A stretch of DNA of 64,000 bases. Source: Peribacillus asahii. GTDB taxonomy: Bacteria; Bacillota; Bacilli; Bacillales; DSM-1321. The notes below the pieces were generated by a model. That model saw only the letters and a program-made list of their open reading frames with translations, was not told the origin of the DNA and did not search any database. Positions 52,399 to 61,618 of this stretch are shown here, piece after piece (the stretch's first letter is position 1; each line of letters opens with the position of its first letter). The stretch covers positions 1,164,001 through 1,228,000 of the forward strand of contig NZ_CP026095.1 in assembly GCF_004006295.1 (NCBI RefSeq), read 5' to 3'. Made by a program: the position numbers and the translations under genes.

Positions 52399-53655
52399 AT
52401 GAAAGAACAGTACCTTAAGGAGTTCTTTGAAAAATCACCAACAGCTTATTCATATCACAGGGCTATCATGGATGAACGGGGGATTCCTTGTGACTATGAA
52501 TTTTTAGCAGTAAATCAGACATATGAAACTCTGATGGGGGTAAAAGCTTCAGATGTTATTGGTAAAAGCTTTTATGAAGCGTTCCCGGAAGGCTGGGAAG
52601 GCGAGTCCCAATGGAAGGAAACCTTTAATAATGCAATTATGAGTCAAAAAGCAACGCAGTTTGATATGAATCATTATTCGATTCAAAAGTGGATTCGAGT
52701 TAAGGTATTTCCGCTGCATGAGCATATTTTTGGCTGCATATATGTCGATGTTACGAAGGAATATATGTTGGATAAGGAAATCGAAGGCTTTCTAAAAGTA
52801 AATCTGGATATGCTTTGCGTTGCCACTACAGATGGACAGTTTCTGAAAATTAATAAACAATTTGAACATGTGCTAGGATATACATTTGAGGAAATGCTAG
52901 GTGAAAGCTTTGTTTCTCTCGTACATACGGATGATGTACCTTCGACTTTAGCTGCAATGAAGGACTTAGAAGATCAGAAAGAAATATTGAGTTTTGTAAA
53001 TAGGGTTCGCTGCAAGGATGGTTCATACAAATATATTGATTGGCGCTCCCAGCCTAACGGTAAATATATCTATGCTTCTGCAAGAGATATTACAGAAAAA
53101 CGCGTAGCAGAAAAGAATTTGATTCAACTGAATAAAACATTGCAGAAGAAAAATAAAGTATTAAAGAATCTTGCTATTACGGATGAGTTAACAGGCTTAT
53201 ATAACCGGCATTTTATTGAACAGAGAATAAAAGAGAAGTTTGAGCATGCAGATGCTAGTCATGAGGCGGTTTCTATAATCATTTTCGACTTGGATCATTT
53301 TAAGCGTGTAAATGATACTTGGGGACATCCTGTTGGAGATGAGGTATTGAAACATATTGCTGAAATAACACGCAGTATTATACGTAAATCCGATATTTTG
53401 GCTAGACTCGGTGGTGAAGAGTTTGTCATATTGATGCGGCGAAGTACCATTGATGATGCCGTTGTTGTGGCAGAAAAGATTCGGACAGTGATAGAAGATA
53501 GCGGGCATTCAATTGCTGGCAAACTCACAGCTAGTTTTGGAGTTGCCCAAAGAAGGGAATTTGAATCATTCTATAGTTTGTACAGAAGAGCAGATGAAGC
53601 TCTGTATCGTGCTAAAAAAGGCGGGCGAAATCGAGTGGTCAGTTCCGGAACATGA
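52399..53655 (+). CDS. PAS-PAS-GGDEF diguanylate cyclase
   Basis: This 418-residue cytoplasmic signalling protein has two PAS domains (about residues 8-120 and 125-235) and a C-terminal GGDEF domain. The active site is GGEEF at about 338-342. An inhibitory I-site Arg-Lys-Ser-Asp lies five residues before it, so feedback by c-di-GMP is expected. LTGLYNRHF and FDLDHFKRVNDTWGHPVGD are intact. It makes c-di-GMP in response to an unknown cue sensed by the PAS domains. There is no EAL domain. A truncated GGDEF relic lies at 55129. Confidence 0.92.
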   Translation: MKEQYLKEFFEKSPTAYSYHRAIMDERGIPCDYEFLAVNQTYETLMGVKASDVIGKSFYEAFPEGWEGESQWKETFNNAIMSQKATQFDMNHYSIQKWIRVKVFPLHEHIFGCIYVDVTKEYMLDKEIEGFLKVNLDMLCVATTDGQFLKINKQFEHVLGYTFEEMLGESFVSLVHTDDVPSTLAAMKDLEDQKEILSFVNRVRCKDGSYKYIDWRSQPNGKYIYASARDITEKRVAEKNLIQLNKTLQKKNKVLKNLAITDELTGLYNRHFIEQRIKEKFEHADASHEAVSIIIFDLDHFKRVNDTWGHPVGDEVLKHIAEITRSIIRKSDILARLGGEEFVILMRRSTIDDAVVVAEKIRTVIEDSGHSIAGKLTASFGVAQRREFESFYSLYRRADEALYRAKKGGRNRVVSSGT

Positions 53656-53732
53656 AGAGGGTGTTCCAGTAGATTCATTGCATAAATCTTAATTAGGGAT
53701 CTAGAAAATGAATGAAGAAACTATCTATATAA

Positions 53733-53766
53733 AAAAGCCTCCCTTCAAATAAAAAGGGAGGTTTTA
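53733..53766. terminator. Bidirectional terminator
   Basis: CCTCCCTT pairs with AAGGGAGG (53738-53745, 53754-53761), flanked by A and T runs. It separates the convergent cyclase and LysM genes. Confidence 0.8.
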
Positions 53767-53783
53767 ATGATTATATGCTGTTT

Positions 53784-54803
53784 TTATTTAAGAACACGAA
53801 CAGCTTTTACAAAACGAGGTTCCCAGTAAGAACTGTTAATGTTTGCATAAGATACACCTTTAGATGTAGAAGCATTCAGCATCTGTCCGTTACCGGCATA
53901 AATTCCTACGTGATTAATAGAACCATCATAGTCGGTATCAAAAAATACTAAATCTCCTTTTTGTAAGGTGCTTTTTGATACAGGTGTCCCAACTTGAGCT
54001 TGAGCTGATGAAGTTCGAGGTAAGGTAACACCTACAGCTTGGAATGCTCTCCATGTGAATGAAGAACAATCGAAAGCATCAGTACGTGAGGTGCTGGCAC
54101 CGTACACATACTTCGCCCCTAAATATTTTGCACCAGCAGCTAATACTTGATTTGCTTCAGCGGCAGCAGTTGTAGCAGTTGAAGTAGACTGTGGTTTAGC
54201 TACTGCTGATGAAGCTTTTCCAGAAAGTTTAATAGATTGACCAACGCGAATGGCATTTGCATTTGAAATGCTTGGGTTTAAAGAAAGTAAAGCTTTTACG
54301 GTTGTATTATGTGTTTTAGCGATTTTGGAGAGAGTATCGCCTGATTTAACTTTATATGTATTACTTGAACTGCTGCTTACAGACGCCGTAGTAGCCTTAG
54401 CTGCAGAGGCTTGTCCAGATACACGAATGGATTGACCAACATAGATACGGTTTGGATTAGAAATCTCAGGATTTAATGCAAGTAACTTGCTAAGAGAGGT
54501 ATTATATCGTGCAGCGATGCCACTAAGTGAATCTCCTAGTTTGACCACATGTTTTTTTGTTGAGGTTGTACTCTTATTACTAGTAGATTCATTAATCTGT
54601 AAAACTTGTCCAGGTCTAATAAGATTACTAGTTAAATTGTTTTTAGTTTTTAATTGTTGAACAGTTGTATTATGTACTTTAGCAATTTTATATAAAGTGT
54701 CACCTGATTTTACTTGGTATGTATTAGCATAAGCAGAAGTACTGGCAACTAGGGTACCAATAATAGTTCCTGCGACAATAAAAGATTTTTTTAACTTCTT
54801 CAT
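53784..54803 (-). CDS. LysM-NlpC/P60 peptidoglycan DL-endopeptidase (LytE-like)
   Basis: This secreted 339-residue hydrolase has a signal peptide (about 26 residues, ending ASTSAYA), three LysM cell-wall-binding repeats (near 28-71, 84-128 and 147-190) joined by Ser/Thr/Ala linkers, and an NlpC/P60 catalytic domain. The nucleophile Cys is in [10 protein letters not shown] (about 245) and the His in NHVGIYAG (about 296). B. subtilis LytE has the same order and size. ATG 54803 has GGGAGG; the upstream in-frame ATG is before it. It cleaves D-glutamyl-meso-DAP bonds for cell elongation or separation. A WalR-type repeat lies upstream. Confidence 0.92.
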   Translation of the reverse strand: MKKLKKSFIVAGTIIGTLVASTSAYANTYQVKSGDTLYKIAKVHNTTVQQLKTKNNLTSNLIRPGQVLQINESTSNKSTTSTKKHVVKLGDSLSGIAARYNTSLSKLLALNPEISNPNRIYVGQSIRVSGQASAAKATTASVSSSSSNTYKVKSGDTLSKIAKTHNTTVKALLSLNPSISNANAIRVGQSIKLSGKASSAVAKPQSTSTATTAAAEANQVLAAGAKYLGAKYVYGASTSRTDAFDCSSFTWRAFQAVGVTLPRTSSAQAQVGTPVSKSTLQKGDLVFFDTDYDGSINHVGIYAGNGQMLNASTSKGVSYANINSSYWEPRFVKAVRVLK

Positions 54804-54915
54804 AAAGAAAGCTTCCTCCCGAATAATCATAAAGATTAAATTTCAATTTCAATTTAATTATAGAGAGATAACAAAAAAAAGAACATGACAATTTAAATAA
54901 AAATACATTTCAAAT

Positions 54916-54932
54916 ATTACGAGAACATTACG
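54916..54932 (-). promoter_or_regulatory. WalR-like direct repeat upstream of the LysM hydrolase
   Basis: On the minus strand CGTAAT-GTTCT-CGTAAT matches the WalR layout TGTWAH-N5-TGTWAH at 10 of 12 key positions. It lies about 110 bases before the start of a gene whose B. subtilis counterpart is a WalR target. Confidence 0.5.
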
Positions 54933-55128
54933 GGGTGCTCAATAATGGATTTAAATGGTTTTTATGTATAAAATTACAACTAAGGGATATTCAACCCATA
55001 TAGACCATTTTCTACTTTTCTAATATAATTTTTCTTGGTTACAGTATAAACGCTGTTTTACGAGAGTAAGTCAAAAGTCAACAGCACCCTATAACAGAGC
55101 CTTATAATTAAGAAGGGAGACTACATAA

Positions 55129-55416
55129 GTGAGACTAAAAGCTGGTAGCGCATTAGGGTATAGAGGAAGAGTTATCAGTATAAGCTGTATGGCTGCCGTT
55201 CTTAACAATAAAATCAATCATTTTAAAGATCAAATGAAAAGGGAAAATTGGCCGCATAAAGGTGATGTATCTGTTTCCGTTGATAAAGCTAGCTATCCCT
55301 CAGATGCTGATCATTTAAAAGAGTTAATCGTTAAAGCGGATTCGAGTATGTACGAAGTAAAAATGAATGATAAACAAATGCGAGCAGTAAAAAGTGAAGA
55401 ATCTATTCAACATTAA
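55129..55416 (+). pseudogene. C-terminal fragment of a GGDEF domain
   Basis: The last part of the frame reads VSVSVDKASYPSDADHLKEL, then VKADSSMYEVK. That is the end of a GGDEF domain, where the usual motif is (S/G)IASYP...KADxAMYxAK. The GGDEF active site and the N-terminal half are missing, and residues 1-45 do not match the fold. GTG 55129 has a fair GGGAG site, so a short peptide may be made. It is best read as a decayed diguanylate cyclase. Confidence 0.6.
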
Positions 55417-55453
55417 GCGGCCGTTTATATAGCACTAAGTTTTTTTGGATAAA

Positions 55454-55504
55454 AATAAAGGAGAGGAGGCTTATTTTTCTAAAATAAGCCTCCTCTCCTT
55501 TATT
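55454..55504. terminator. Perfect 24-bp bidirectional terminator
   Basis: Arms 55454-55477 and 55481-55504 are perfectly complementary with a 3-base loop. It separates the GGDEF relic (+) from the kinase gene (-). Confidence 0.85.
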
Positions 55505-55509
55505 CATTA

Positions 55510-56745
55510 TTAGTCAATCTGGATAAGCTCACAATTTTTTGAGGGAAAGCAGATTGTAACGGTTGTCCCTTGCCCTTTTGAGCTTTGGAAATCAATGCTT
55601 CCATTATATTTCTCTATTATATGGTAGCAAATCATTAAACCTAATCCTGTCCCATTGCTTTTTAAAGAATAAAAAGGAGTGCCAAGAGGCTTTATTTCCT
55701 CTTCTGACATTCCGTCACCATAATCGATTACTTTCATTTCTACGAATTGATTTTTACTTTTTGCCTTAACAATAACGGAATCCCCAATTTTGGAAGCCTC
55801 AAGGGCATTTTTAATGATATTGATCATTAATTGTTTATACTCTATGTTGTTAGCGCAGATATAACAATCTTCATCTACTTGTAAATCAATCTTATTATCA
55901 CGTAAAAGCCCATATGATTTAAGTAAATCTGTTACACTTTGAAGAACGTTATGAACATTTACGATTTCCAGTTTTTTATCTTTATCTGGCTTTGCAATCG
56001 TTAAAAATTGAGAAATAACTTCTTCGGCCGTATTTAATTCGTCAATCATTAGAGTAAACGTTTCTCTTATATCCTTATTAACTGGACAATCTTTTTCACT
56101 GTAGAGCTGCAAAAACCCTTTAACAACTGTCAAAGGATTTCTAATTTCGTGTGCAACAGCCGCTGCTAATTGTCCTGTTGTCTTTAATCGTTCTGAATGT
56201 TGTAATTGTTCATAATATAATTGCTGTTTTTTTATACGTTCGTACGATACATGATAAATGAGATAGATAATGACTTGACTTCCTATAAAGTTGACAGCAT
56301 CACCTGCTAAATCCCCTTTTATATGAGAAAACTGATTGCTTTGATCCATTCCTATAATATAACTAAATGTACCTATTATTAAGAGTGCGTTTAAGATTAA
56401 GGAAAAATGAAACAACTTTGAATCAAAAAATAAAATAGAAATAGCAGGAATAAGGCATAGGAAAATAAAAGTAGACCAAGCGCCTGGATATAAAAAGAAA
56501 ACGGTATACAGGAAAGTGGATGCCATGATAATAATAACAATTCTAAAACTATGATTTCTATACTTCGGATAAAGCCATAAACATGTAAATAGAATGATAG
56601 CAAGAACACTATGTAAGATGTAACCTAAATCAAATCCACCCAAGCGTGGATTATCCAATAATAAACCCATGATCATTACAGCTGTCCAGATGAGCACTAC
56701 CGCATAATATAGTTTCTTATTCATTTGAGGATAAAACTCCTTCAT
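55510..56745 (-). CDS. Orphan membrane sensor histidine kinase
   Basis: This 411-residue kinase has about six membrane helices in the first 180 residues with little extracytoplasmic sequence. HisKA follows, with the phospho-accepting His in AVAHEIRNPLTVVKGFLQLY, then HATPase_c with the N-box NIIKNALEAS, DYGDGMS and TGLGLMIC. The layout resembles sporulation kinases such as KinB/KinD, which have no linked regulator gene, and none is linked here. ATG 56745 follows AAAGGAG. A role in the Spo0A phosphorelay is possible, on family resemblance only. Confidence 0.85.
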   Translation of the reverse strand: MKEFYPQMNKKLYYAVVLIWTAVMIMGLLLDNPRLGGFDLGYILHSVLAIILFTCLWLYPKYRNHSFRIVIIIMASTFLYTVFFLYPGAWSTFIFLCLIPAISILFFDSKLFHFSLILNALLIIGTFSYIIGMDQSNQFSHIKGDLAGDAVNFIGSQVIIYLIYHVSYERIKKQQLYYEQLQHSERLKTTGQLAAAVAHEIRNPLTVVKGFLQLYSEKDCPVNKDIRETFTLMIDELNTAEEVISQFLTIAKPDKDKKLEIVNVHNVLQSVTDLLKSYGLLRDNKIDLQVDEDCYICANNIEYKQLMINIIKNALEASKIGDSVIVKAKSKNQFVEMKVIDYGDGMSEEEIKPLGTPFYSLKSNGTGLGLMICYHIIEKYNGSIDFQSSKGQGTTVTICFPSKNCELIQID

Positions 56746-57049
56746 ACATACTCCTTTTGTTGTTTGTCATTTTAAGTCGATTAACATTTTCTAATATGCT
56801 AGTTTAAAGTTTTCTAATTATAAAAAGCTATACTATTCAACCATAATAACATAAATGATTAAATGATTTGGGAAAAATTTATGATTGACAGGTGACAAAA
56901 TAGTATGTCGTCGGGAGGAGTTAGAGTTGCTATTAGAAAAGGATAATCATGGGTCTTATTTATATAAATGAAAGGCTTAGTTAAAGATAAATAAAAAACC
57001 TAGATCCATTTGGTCTAAGTTAAGAAGTTTCTTTATTTAACTTGTTTGA
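56746..57049. other. Intergenic region, nothing recognised
   Basis: About 300 AT-rich bases with no credible frame, between the kinase start and the stop of the 60-aa gene. Confidence 0.4.
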
Positions 57050-57232
57050 TTAATAAATATGTTTGATACTGGATAAGCGGATGGAAAAGGGCTTTTGTTT
57101 TTCATCCTTTAAGGACAGCCTTTGTTCAATAAGGTTCAGGTCATAAACACGTCCTTTGAAGGTTTGTAAGGCTCCGTTTGTACAATAATCAATCGTAATA
57201 GGTCTATTTTCCGTTAGCTTTTTTAGGTACAT
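57050..57232 (-). CDS. Small protein of unknown function (60 aa)
   Basis: ATG 57232 follows a strong AAGGAGG six bases upstream. The 60-residue product alternates short beta strands (RPITIDYCTNG, FKGRVYDLNL, RLSLKDEKQ, RLSSIKHIY), suggesting a small beta barrel of the YolD-like or Sm-like kind. That is a fold guess, not a family hit. It contains one cysteine and no membrane segment, and stands alone. Confidence 0.5.
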   Translation of the reverse strand: MYLKKLTENRPITIDYCTNGALQTFKGRVYDLNLIEQRLSLKDEKQKPFSIRLSSIKHIY

Positions 57233-57742
57233 CTATATCCTCCTTATGATTAAGTAATGGTTTACACAATTCCACTATAGAATAATTCTTTTAAGATAGG
57301 ATGAAGAACATGTTAAAGATATTTATTAAACGAGTAAAGTGAATATTATCTAATCTGTAAAAGGGTACGAGTGACATCAAAATAATGAAAACTGTCTTTC
57401 ATTAATAAAGAAATCCTTAAAAAGGTTGATCGAAGATTTGACACCTGAATTAAACAACTTTAAAGAGCAATACTACATACAAATTGTAGTATTGCTCTTA
57501 GTTTTTCACATCAAAATTAAACGACATTATGATTTCTATACAGAAAAGTTTTAGATTTATTGTCTAAGTGGCAGTTTTGTATGTGAAGGATTTTTACTTG
57601 AAAAGCTGGGGAGAGGCAGTATTTACATGCCAATCACCCCAGCTTTTTTAATGAAGATTCTCGGTTAAAGAAGAGAAGAAAAGAGGAAAAAACTTTGACG
57701 TTTACACAGGATTAAAAGCCATTGATTGAAATAAAAAGCGGA
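57233..57742. other. Region with two strong hairpins and no gene
   Basis: A perfect 15-bp stem lies at 57463-57499 (AAGAGCAATACTACA arm) with a following TTTTT. Another terminator at 57602-57650 pairs AAAGCTGGGG with CCCCAGCTTT, with an inner GGCA/TGCC. Two terminators about 110 bases apart with no gene between them could bracket a small RNA or mark a lost gene. Confidence 0.45.
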
Positions 57743-57783
57743 TTTACAAAGTCTTAATATAGGATTAATGTGGTGTTAACACT
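57743..57783 (+). promoter_or_regulatory. Promoter and palindromic operator of the organophosphorus operon
   Basis: TTTACA (57743-57748) and TAATGT (57766-57771) are 17 apart. The perfect palindrome GTGTTAACAC (57774-57783) covers the predicted start. TTAACA and TTAAAC hexamers at 57813 and 57823 recall PhoP-type direct repeats but are too few to assign. Confidence 0.5.
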
Positions 57784-57854
57784 GTCAGATTATGATTAAT
57801 CCGTAATAATCATTAACAAACGTTAAACAAACCACACAAACGGAGGCACTTTTT

Positions 57855-58967
57855 ATGAATTTGATATTTAAGAAGAAAGTTTACAAGTCTATTCAAGCTG
57901 CGGTGTTAGGAATGAGTGTAGTGGGATTAGCTGCTTGTGGAGATACTAAAGAGTCGGCTACTCCAGTTGTTAGTGATCCGAATTCATTAACCTTGAAAGA
58001 AATCCAAACCAAGGCAAAAGAAGAGGGAGCAATTAATAGTGTCGGTATGCCTGATTCATGGGCTAACTGGGGAGAAACATGGGGTGAAGTGACGAAAAAA
58101 TATGAACTGGAACACAATGATACGGATTTGTCCAGTGCGGAAGAGATTTCCAAAATGGAATCTGAAGGAAAGAATGCAACAGCTGATATCGGTGATGTAG
58201 GGATTTCGTTTGGGCCAATTGCGGAACAGAAAAAATTAACGATGCCATATAAGACCTCTTATTGGGACGAGGTACCTGATTGGGCAAAGGATGACAACGG
58301 AGATTGGGTGGCTGGTTACCAGGGAACGATTGCCTTCCTTACTAATAAAGAATTGGTGGATAATCCGCCAAAATCCTGGGATGACATATTAAAAGGAGAT
58401 TATAAAGTAACAGTTGGAGATGTTCAGCGTGGTACACAGAACCAGATGGCTGTTCTTGCCGCTGCTATCGCTAACGGCGGTGATGAAACAAATCTCCAAC
58501 CAGGGATTGCCTATTTTGTTAAGCTCGCTAAGCAAGGCCGACTAAGTTTAACGGATGCCAAGCCGGCTAATATCGAAAAAGGGGAAGTGGAAGTTGCCAT
58601 TGTTTGGGACTTTAATGCACTTGGTTACGCTGAACAAATCAACCGTAACCAATTTGAAGTGACCATTCCTAGTGAAGGTTCAGTTGTGAGCGGCTACGCA
58701 ACGATTATTAACAAATATGCAAAGCATCCACATGCTGCGATGGCAACTAGAGAATACATTTTAAGCGATGAAGGACAAATTAACTTGGCTAAAGGATTTG
58801 CCCGTCCAATTCGCGATGTAGAACTTCCGAAAGAGGTAGCTGAAAAAATGGTTCCAGAAGAACAGTATAAAAATGCAAAACCAATTGAAGATTACAAAGC
58901 TTGGGAAGAAACGTCTAAAACGTTACCACAGCTTTGGCAAGAAGAGGTGTTAGTCCATGTCAAATAA
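57855..58967 (+). CDS. ABC transporter binding lipoprotein, probable organophosphorus substrate
   Basis: This 370-residue extracytoplasmic binding protein has a lipobox (GLAA-Cys28). The mature domain is of the PotD/FbpA-like class used for spermidine, iron or 2-aminoethylphosphonate (PhnS-like): GYQGTIAFLTNKELVDNPPKSW, GDVQRGTQNQMAVLAAAIANGG and VEVAIVWDFNALGYAEQ. GGAGG precedes ATG 57855. The next gene overlaps its end by 11 bases. The context (phosphodiesterase, HAD phosphatase) favours a phosphonate or phosphodiester; the ligand is not proven. Confidence 0.8.
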   Translation: MNLIFKKKVYKSIQAAVLGMSVVGLAACGDTKESATPVVSDPNSLTLKEIQTKAKEEGAINSVGMPDSWANWGETWGEVTKKYELEHNDTDLSSAEEISKMESEGKNATADIGDVGISFGPIAEQKKLTMPYKTSYWDEVPDWAKDDNGDWVAGYQGTIAFLTNKELVDNPPKSWDDILKGDYKVTVGDVQRGTQNQMAVLAAAIANGGDETNLQPGIAYFVKLAKQGRLSLTDAKPANIEKGEVEVAIVWDFNALGYAEQINRNQFEVTIPSEGSVVSGYATIINKYAKHPHAAMATREYILSDEGQINLAKGFARPIRDVELPKEVAEKMVPEEQYKNAKPIEDYKAWEETSKTLPQLWQEEVLVHVK

Positions 58968-59790
58968 AGTGATAACGATTGTTGTTGATGGTATGAGATA
59001 TGATAAAGCGTGTGAGGCGCTCGGATTTATTCAACATCTAGTTGAAACAAATCAGGCAGCACTTTATAAAGTAAAGTCGGAACTTCCGAGTCTTTCCCGT
59101 CCCTTATATGAAGTATTACTGACAGGTACACCAGCATCAGTAAACGGAATTACGTCCAATCAAACCGTTCGTCTATCTACTGAGAAGAGTCTCTTTCATC
59201 TTACGAAAGAAAACGGTTTAAGAAACGGAACAGTATCCTATTACTGGATAAGCGAACTTTATAATCGCGCGCCGTTTCATTTTATTGAAGATCGTGAGCA
59301 GGAGGATACGTCTAAGCCTATTCAATATGGAAAATTTTATTGGGACGATGACTATCCAGACAGTCATGTGTTAATGGATGCAGAAGTTTTGCGTAGGAAG
59401 CATGACCCGCACTTTTTATATATCCATCCGCTCGGTGTAGATGTAAAAGGAGAAGCTTTTGGTTCTGAATCGAAAGAATATCGTGAGCAAATCTTAAAAA
59501 TGGGAAGCTTGTTGGCACAACTTTTACCAATTTGGATTGCAGAAGGTTACCACATTTTAATTACATCTGATCATGGTATGAGTGAATATGGCAATCATGG
59601 CGGCATAACTGATGGTGAGCGTGACGTACCACTCTTTATTATTAGTCCAAAAGTTGAGCCTGGCATTTACAGTGAGACGGTTCCGCAATTAGCTCTTGCT
59701 CCACTCGTTTGTGAACTTTTAAATATTAAGCCGTCCGATAAAATGATTTCATATCAATTGCCAGGTTTGAAAAGAAAAATCACTCTTTAA
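58957..59790 (+). CDS. Alkaline-phosphatase-fold phosphodiesterase
   Basis: This 277-residue metal-dependent enzyme belongs to the nucleotide pyrophosphatase/phosphodiesterase branch. VVDGMRYD carries the first metal ligand. A Ser/Thr nucleophile is likely in PSLSRPLYEVLLTGTP, and the second metal cluster is SDHGMSEYGNHGG. There is no signal peptide, so it acts in the cytoplasm on the imported compound. It overlaps the binding-protein gene by 11 bases, a sign of tight coupling. It may release phosphate or a monoester from a transported phosphodiester or phosphonate. Confidence 0.8.
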   Translation: MSNKVITIVVDGMRYDKACEALGFIQHLVETNQAALYKVKSELPSLSRPLYEVLLTGTPASVNGITSNQTVRLSTEKSLFHLTKENGLRNGTVSYYWISELYNRAPFHFIEDREQEDTSKPIQYGKFYWDDDYPDSHVLMDAEVLRRKHDPHFLYIHPLGVDVKGEAFGSESKEYREQILKMGSLLAQLLPIWIAEGYHILITSDHGMSEYGNHGGITDGERDVPLFIISPKVEPGIYSETVPQLALAPLVCELLNIKPSDKMISYQLPGLKRKITL

Positions 59791-59827
59791 AAGAGATGCT
59801 TCTACAACATTAAAATGAAGATTGACT

Positions 59828-59860
59828 GGAATTGGTTTAACGAACTGTTAAACCAATTCC
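59828..59860 (+). other. Perfect 14-bp intercistronic stem-loop
   Basis: GGAATTGGTTTAAC (59828-59841) pairs with its complement (59847-59860) around a 5-base loop. No T-run follows. It may stabilise the upstream mRNA and lower permease expression, as is common between binding-protein and permease genes. Confidence 0.6.
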
Positions 59861-59894
59861 CAAATTGTTAATGAATATCGAGGAGCGAGACGTC

Positions 59895-60749
59895 TTGAGA
59901 AAAATAAAAAAACAAAAAGTTTACTTATTAGCTCTTTTATTGCCTTTTATTCTGTTTGTAATCGGATTTGAAATAGGGCCATTAGTAGCAATGATTAAGA
60001 ATAGTTTTTATGCAGACGATGGAATCCGAGTTACGATTGATCAATATATAACTATATTTAAAAGTAAATTTTATTTACAAGCTATTCAAAATAGTCTTAT
60101 TATTTCTTTGTTTTCTGCTGTAACTTCTGTCATTATAGCAGTCATCGCCGCCTATTCAATTACAAAGTTCTCACAAAAAATACAAAATCGCCTGCTGATG
60201 ATTACCAATATGACGTCGAACTTTGAAGGGATTCCCCTTTCATTTTCCTATATTATTTTGCTAGGAAACAATGGGTTGTTTACGTTGCTTTTTGCCAAGA
60301 TTGGTTGGAATGTGTTTGAGGATTTTAATTTATATTCTTGGACAGGCCTCATTCTTGTTTATATTTATTTTCAAATTCCGCTCGCGGTTATGCTTATCTA
60401 CCCGTCTTATCAAGGAATCAAGCAACAATGGAAAGAAGCCTCTTCATTATTAGGGGGATCAACACTATCATTTTGGCTTCATATTGGAATTCCAGTTCTT
60501 TTACCTAGCATTGTAGGTACATTCAGCATTTTGTTTGCTAATGCGATGGGGGCTTACGCTACAGCTTATGCATTGGTTGGAAGCAATTATAACTTATTGT
60601 CACTGCAAATTGCTTCTCTGGTTGCCAGTGATGTTGCATTAAAGCCTCAACTAGGCAGTGCGATGGGCGTGATTCTGGCAGCAACTATGATAGGGGCGAT
60701 GTGGTTCAATGAACGGATGATGCGTCGCATTAGGAGGGATTTACGATGA
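59895..60749 (+). CDS. ABC transporter permease 1 (organophosphorus operon)
   Basis: This membrane protein of about 284 residues has six helices. The EAA loop reads QWKEASSLLGGSTLSFWLHIGIP. It is the first of two permease subunits of a PotB/PhnU type. TTG 59895 is nine bases from GAGGAG and is the likely start; the frame is open further upstream. Its end overlaps the next permease start by four bases. Confidence 0.85.
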   Translation: MRKIKKQKVYLLALLLPFILFVIGFEIGPLVAMIKNSFYADDGIRVTIDQYITIFKSKFYLQAIQNSLIISLFSAVTSVIIAVIAAYSITKFSQKIQNRLLMITNMTSNFEGIPLSFSYIILLGNNGLFTLLFAKIGWNVFEDFNLYSWTGLILVYIYFQIPLAVMLIYPSYQGIKQQWKEASSLLGGSTLSFWLHIGIPVLLPSIVGTFSILFANAMGAYATAYALVGSNYNLLSLQIASLVASDVALKPQLGSAMGVILAATMIGAMWFNERMMRRIRRDLR

Positions 60750-61618
60750 AATCTTCATTGACTTTTCACAAAGTGATTATTGGTTTGCTAGTTATATATT
60801 TGTTAATTCCGCTTGTAGGGACATTTTTATTCTCGATTGCCGGTAAATGGGATCATACCATTTTACCTGAGAGTTATACGATGAGATGGTATATTGAACT
60901 ATTTCAGGATGAGCGGTTTTACGATGCTTTTCAACGAACCCTGTTTTTAATTTTTATGTCTGTAGGCCTCAGTGTAGTTATTATGCTTCCGACTATTTTT
61001 ATCATCACAGTATATTTTAGTAAATGGGAAGGAATGCTTCAAGCAGCGGCTATGCTTCCTTATGGAATTCCTCCTATTGTGGGGGCTGTTGGATTAATCA
61101 AGGTATATTCGGATGGACCCATTCAAATTGCCGGAACCCCTTGGATTTTAATTGGTGCTTATTTCATAACTATTCTGCCGTTCATGTATCAAGGTATTCG
61201 TAACAGCCTTCGCATGCTTAATGCTGTGCAGCTTGTTGATGCAGCTGAGTTACTAGGTGCTACAAAATTCCAGGCATTTCGCACTGTAGTATTTCCAAAC
61301 ATTCTATCAGGTATTTTAGTGTCTACCTTATTGTCAGTTGCACTTTTATTTAGTGAGTTCGCTTTAGCTAATTTGCTTGTTGGGGGCCGATTTGAAACCC
61401 TTCAAATTTATCTTGCGGACAAACTAAACAGTAGCGGTCACTTAACAAGTGCAATTGTTATTACGTATTACTCGGTGATTTTACTTTTAACAGGGACTGT
61501 ATTGAAACTGACGTTTAAAAATGAAAAAAATTCTGTCGTGCCAAATAAGAAGCGAATTCTTTCATTTTTTAAAAAACAAACTCGCCATAAAAAAACTGTG
61601 TTAGAAGGTGAAAACTAA
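60746..61618 (+). CDS. ABC transporter permease 2 (organophosphorus operon)
   Basis: This 290-residue membrane protein has six helices and the EAA loop VDAAELLGATKFQAFRTVVFP. It pairs with permease 1 as in PotB-PotC or PhnU-PhnV. ATG 60746 overlaps the previous gene (ATGA), with GGAGG just inside it. The basic C-terminal tail of about 35 residues (KKRILSFFKKQTRHKK) is longer than usual. Confidence 0.85.
   Translation: MKSSLTFHKVIIGLLVIYLLIPLVGTFLFSIAGKWDHTILPESYTMRWYIELFQDERFYDAFQRTLFLIFMSVGLSVVIMLPTIFIITVYFSKWEGMLQAAAMLPYGIPPIVGAVGLIKVYSDGPIQIAGTPWILIGAYFITILPFMYQGIRNSLRMLNAVQLVDAAELLGATKFQAFRTVVFPNILSGILVSTLLSVALLFSEFALANLLVGGRFETLQIYLADKLNSSGHLTSAIVITYYSVILLLTGTVLKLTFKNEKNSVVPNKKRILSFFKKQTRHKKTVLEGEN

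Noticed and set aside
57813..57828. PhoP box before the organophosphorus operon
   Set aside because: Only two TTAACA-like hexamers with irregular spacing are seen. At least three or four are expected, so it is not called.
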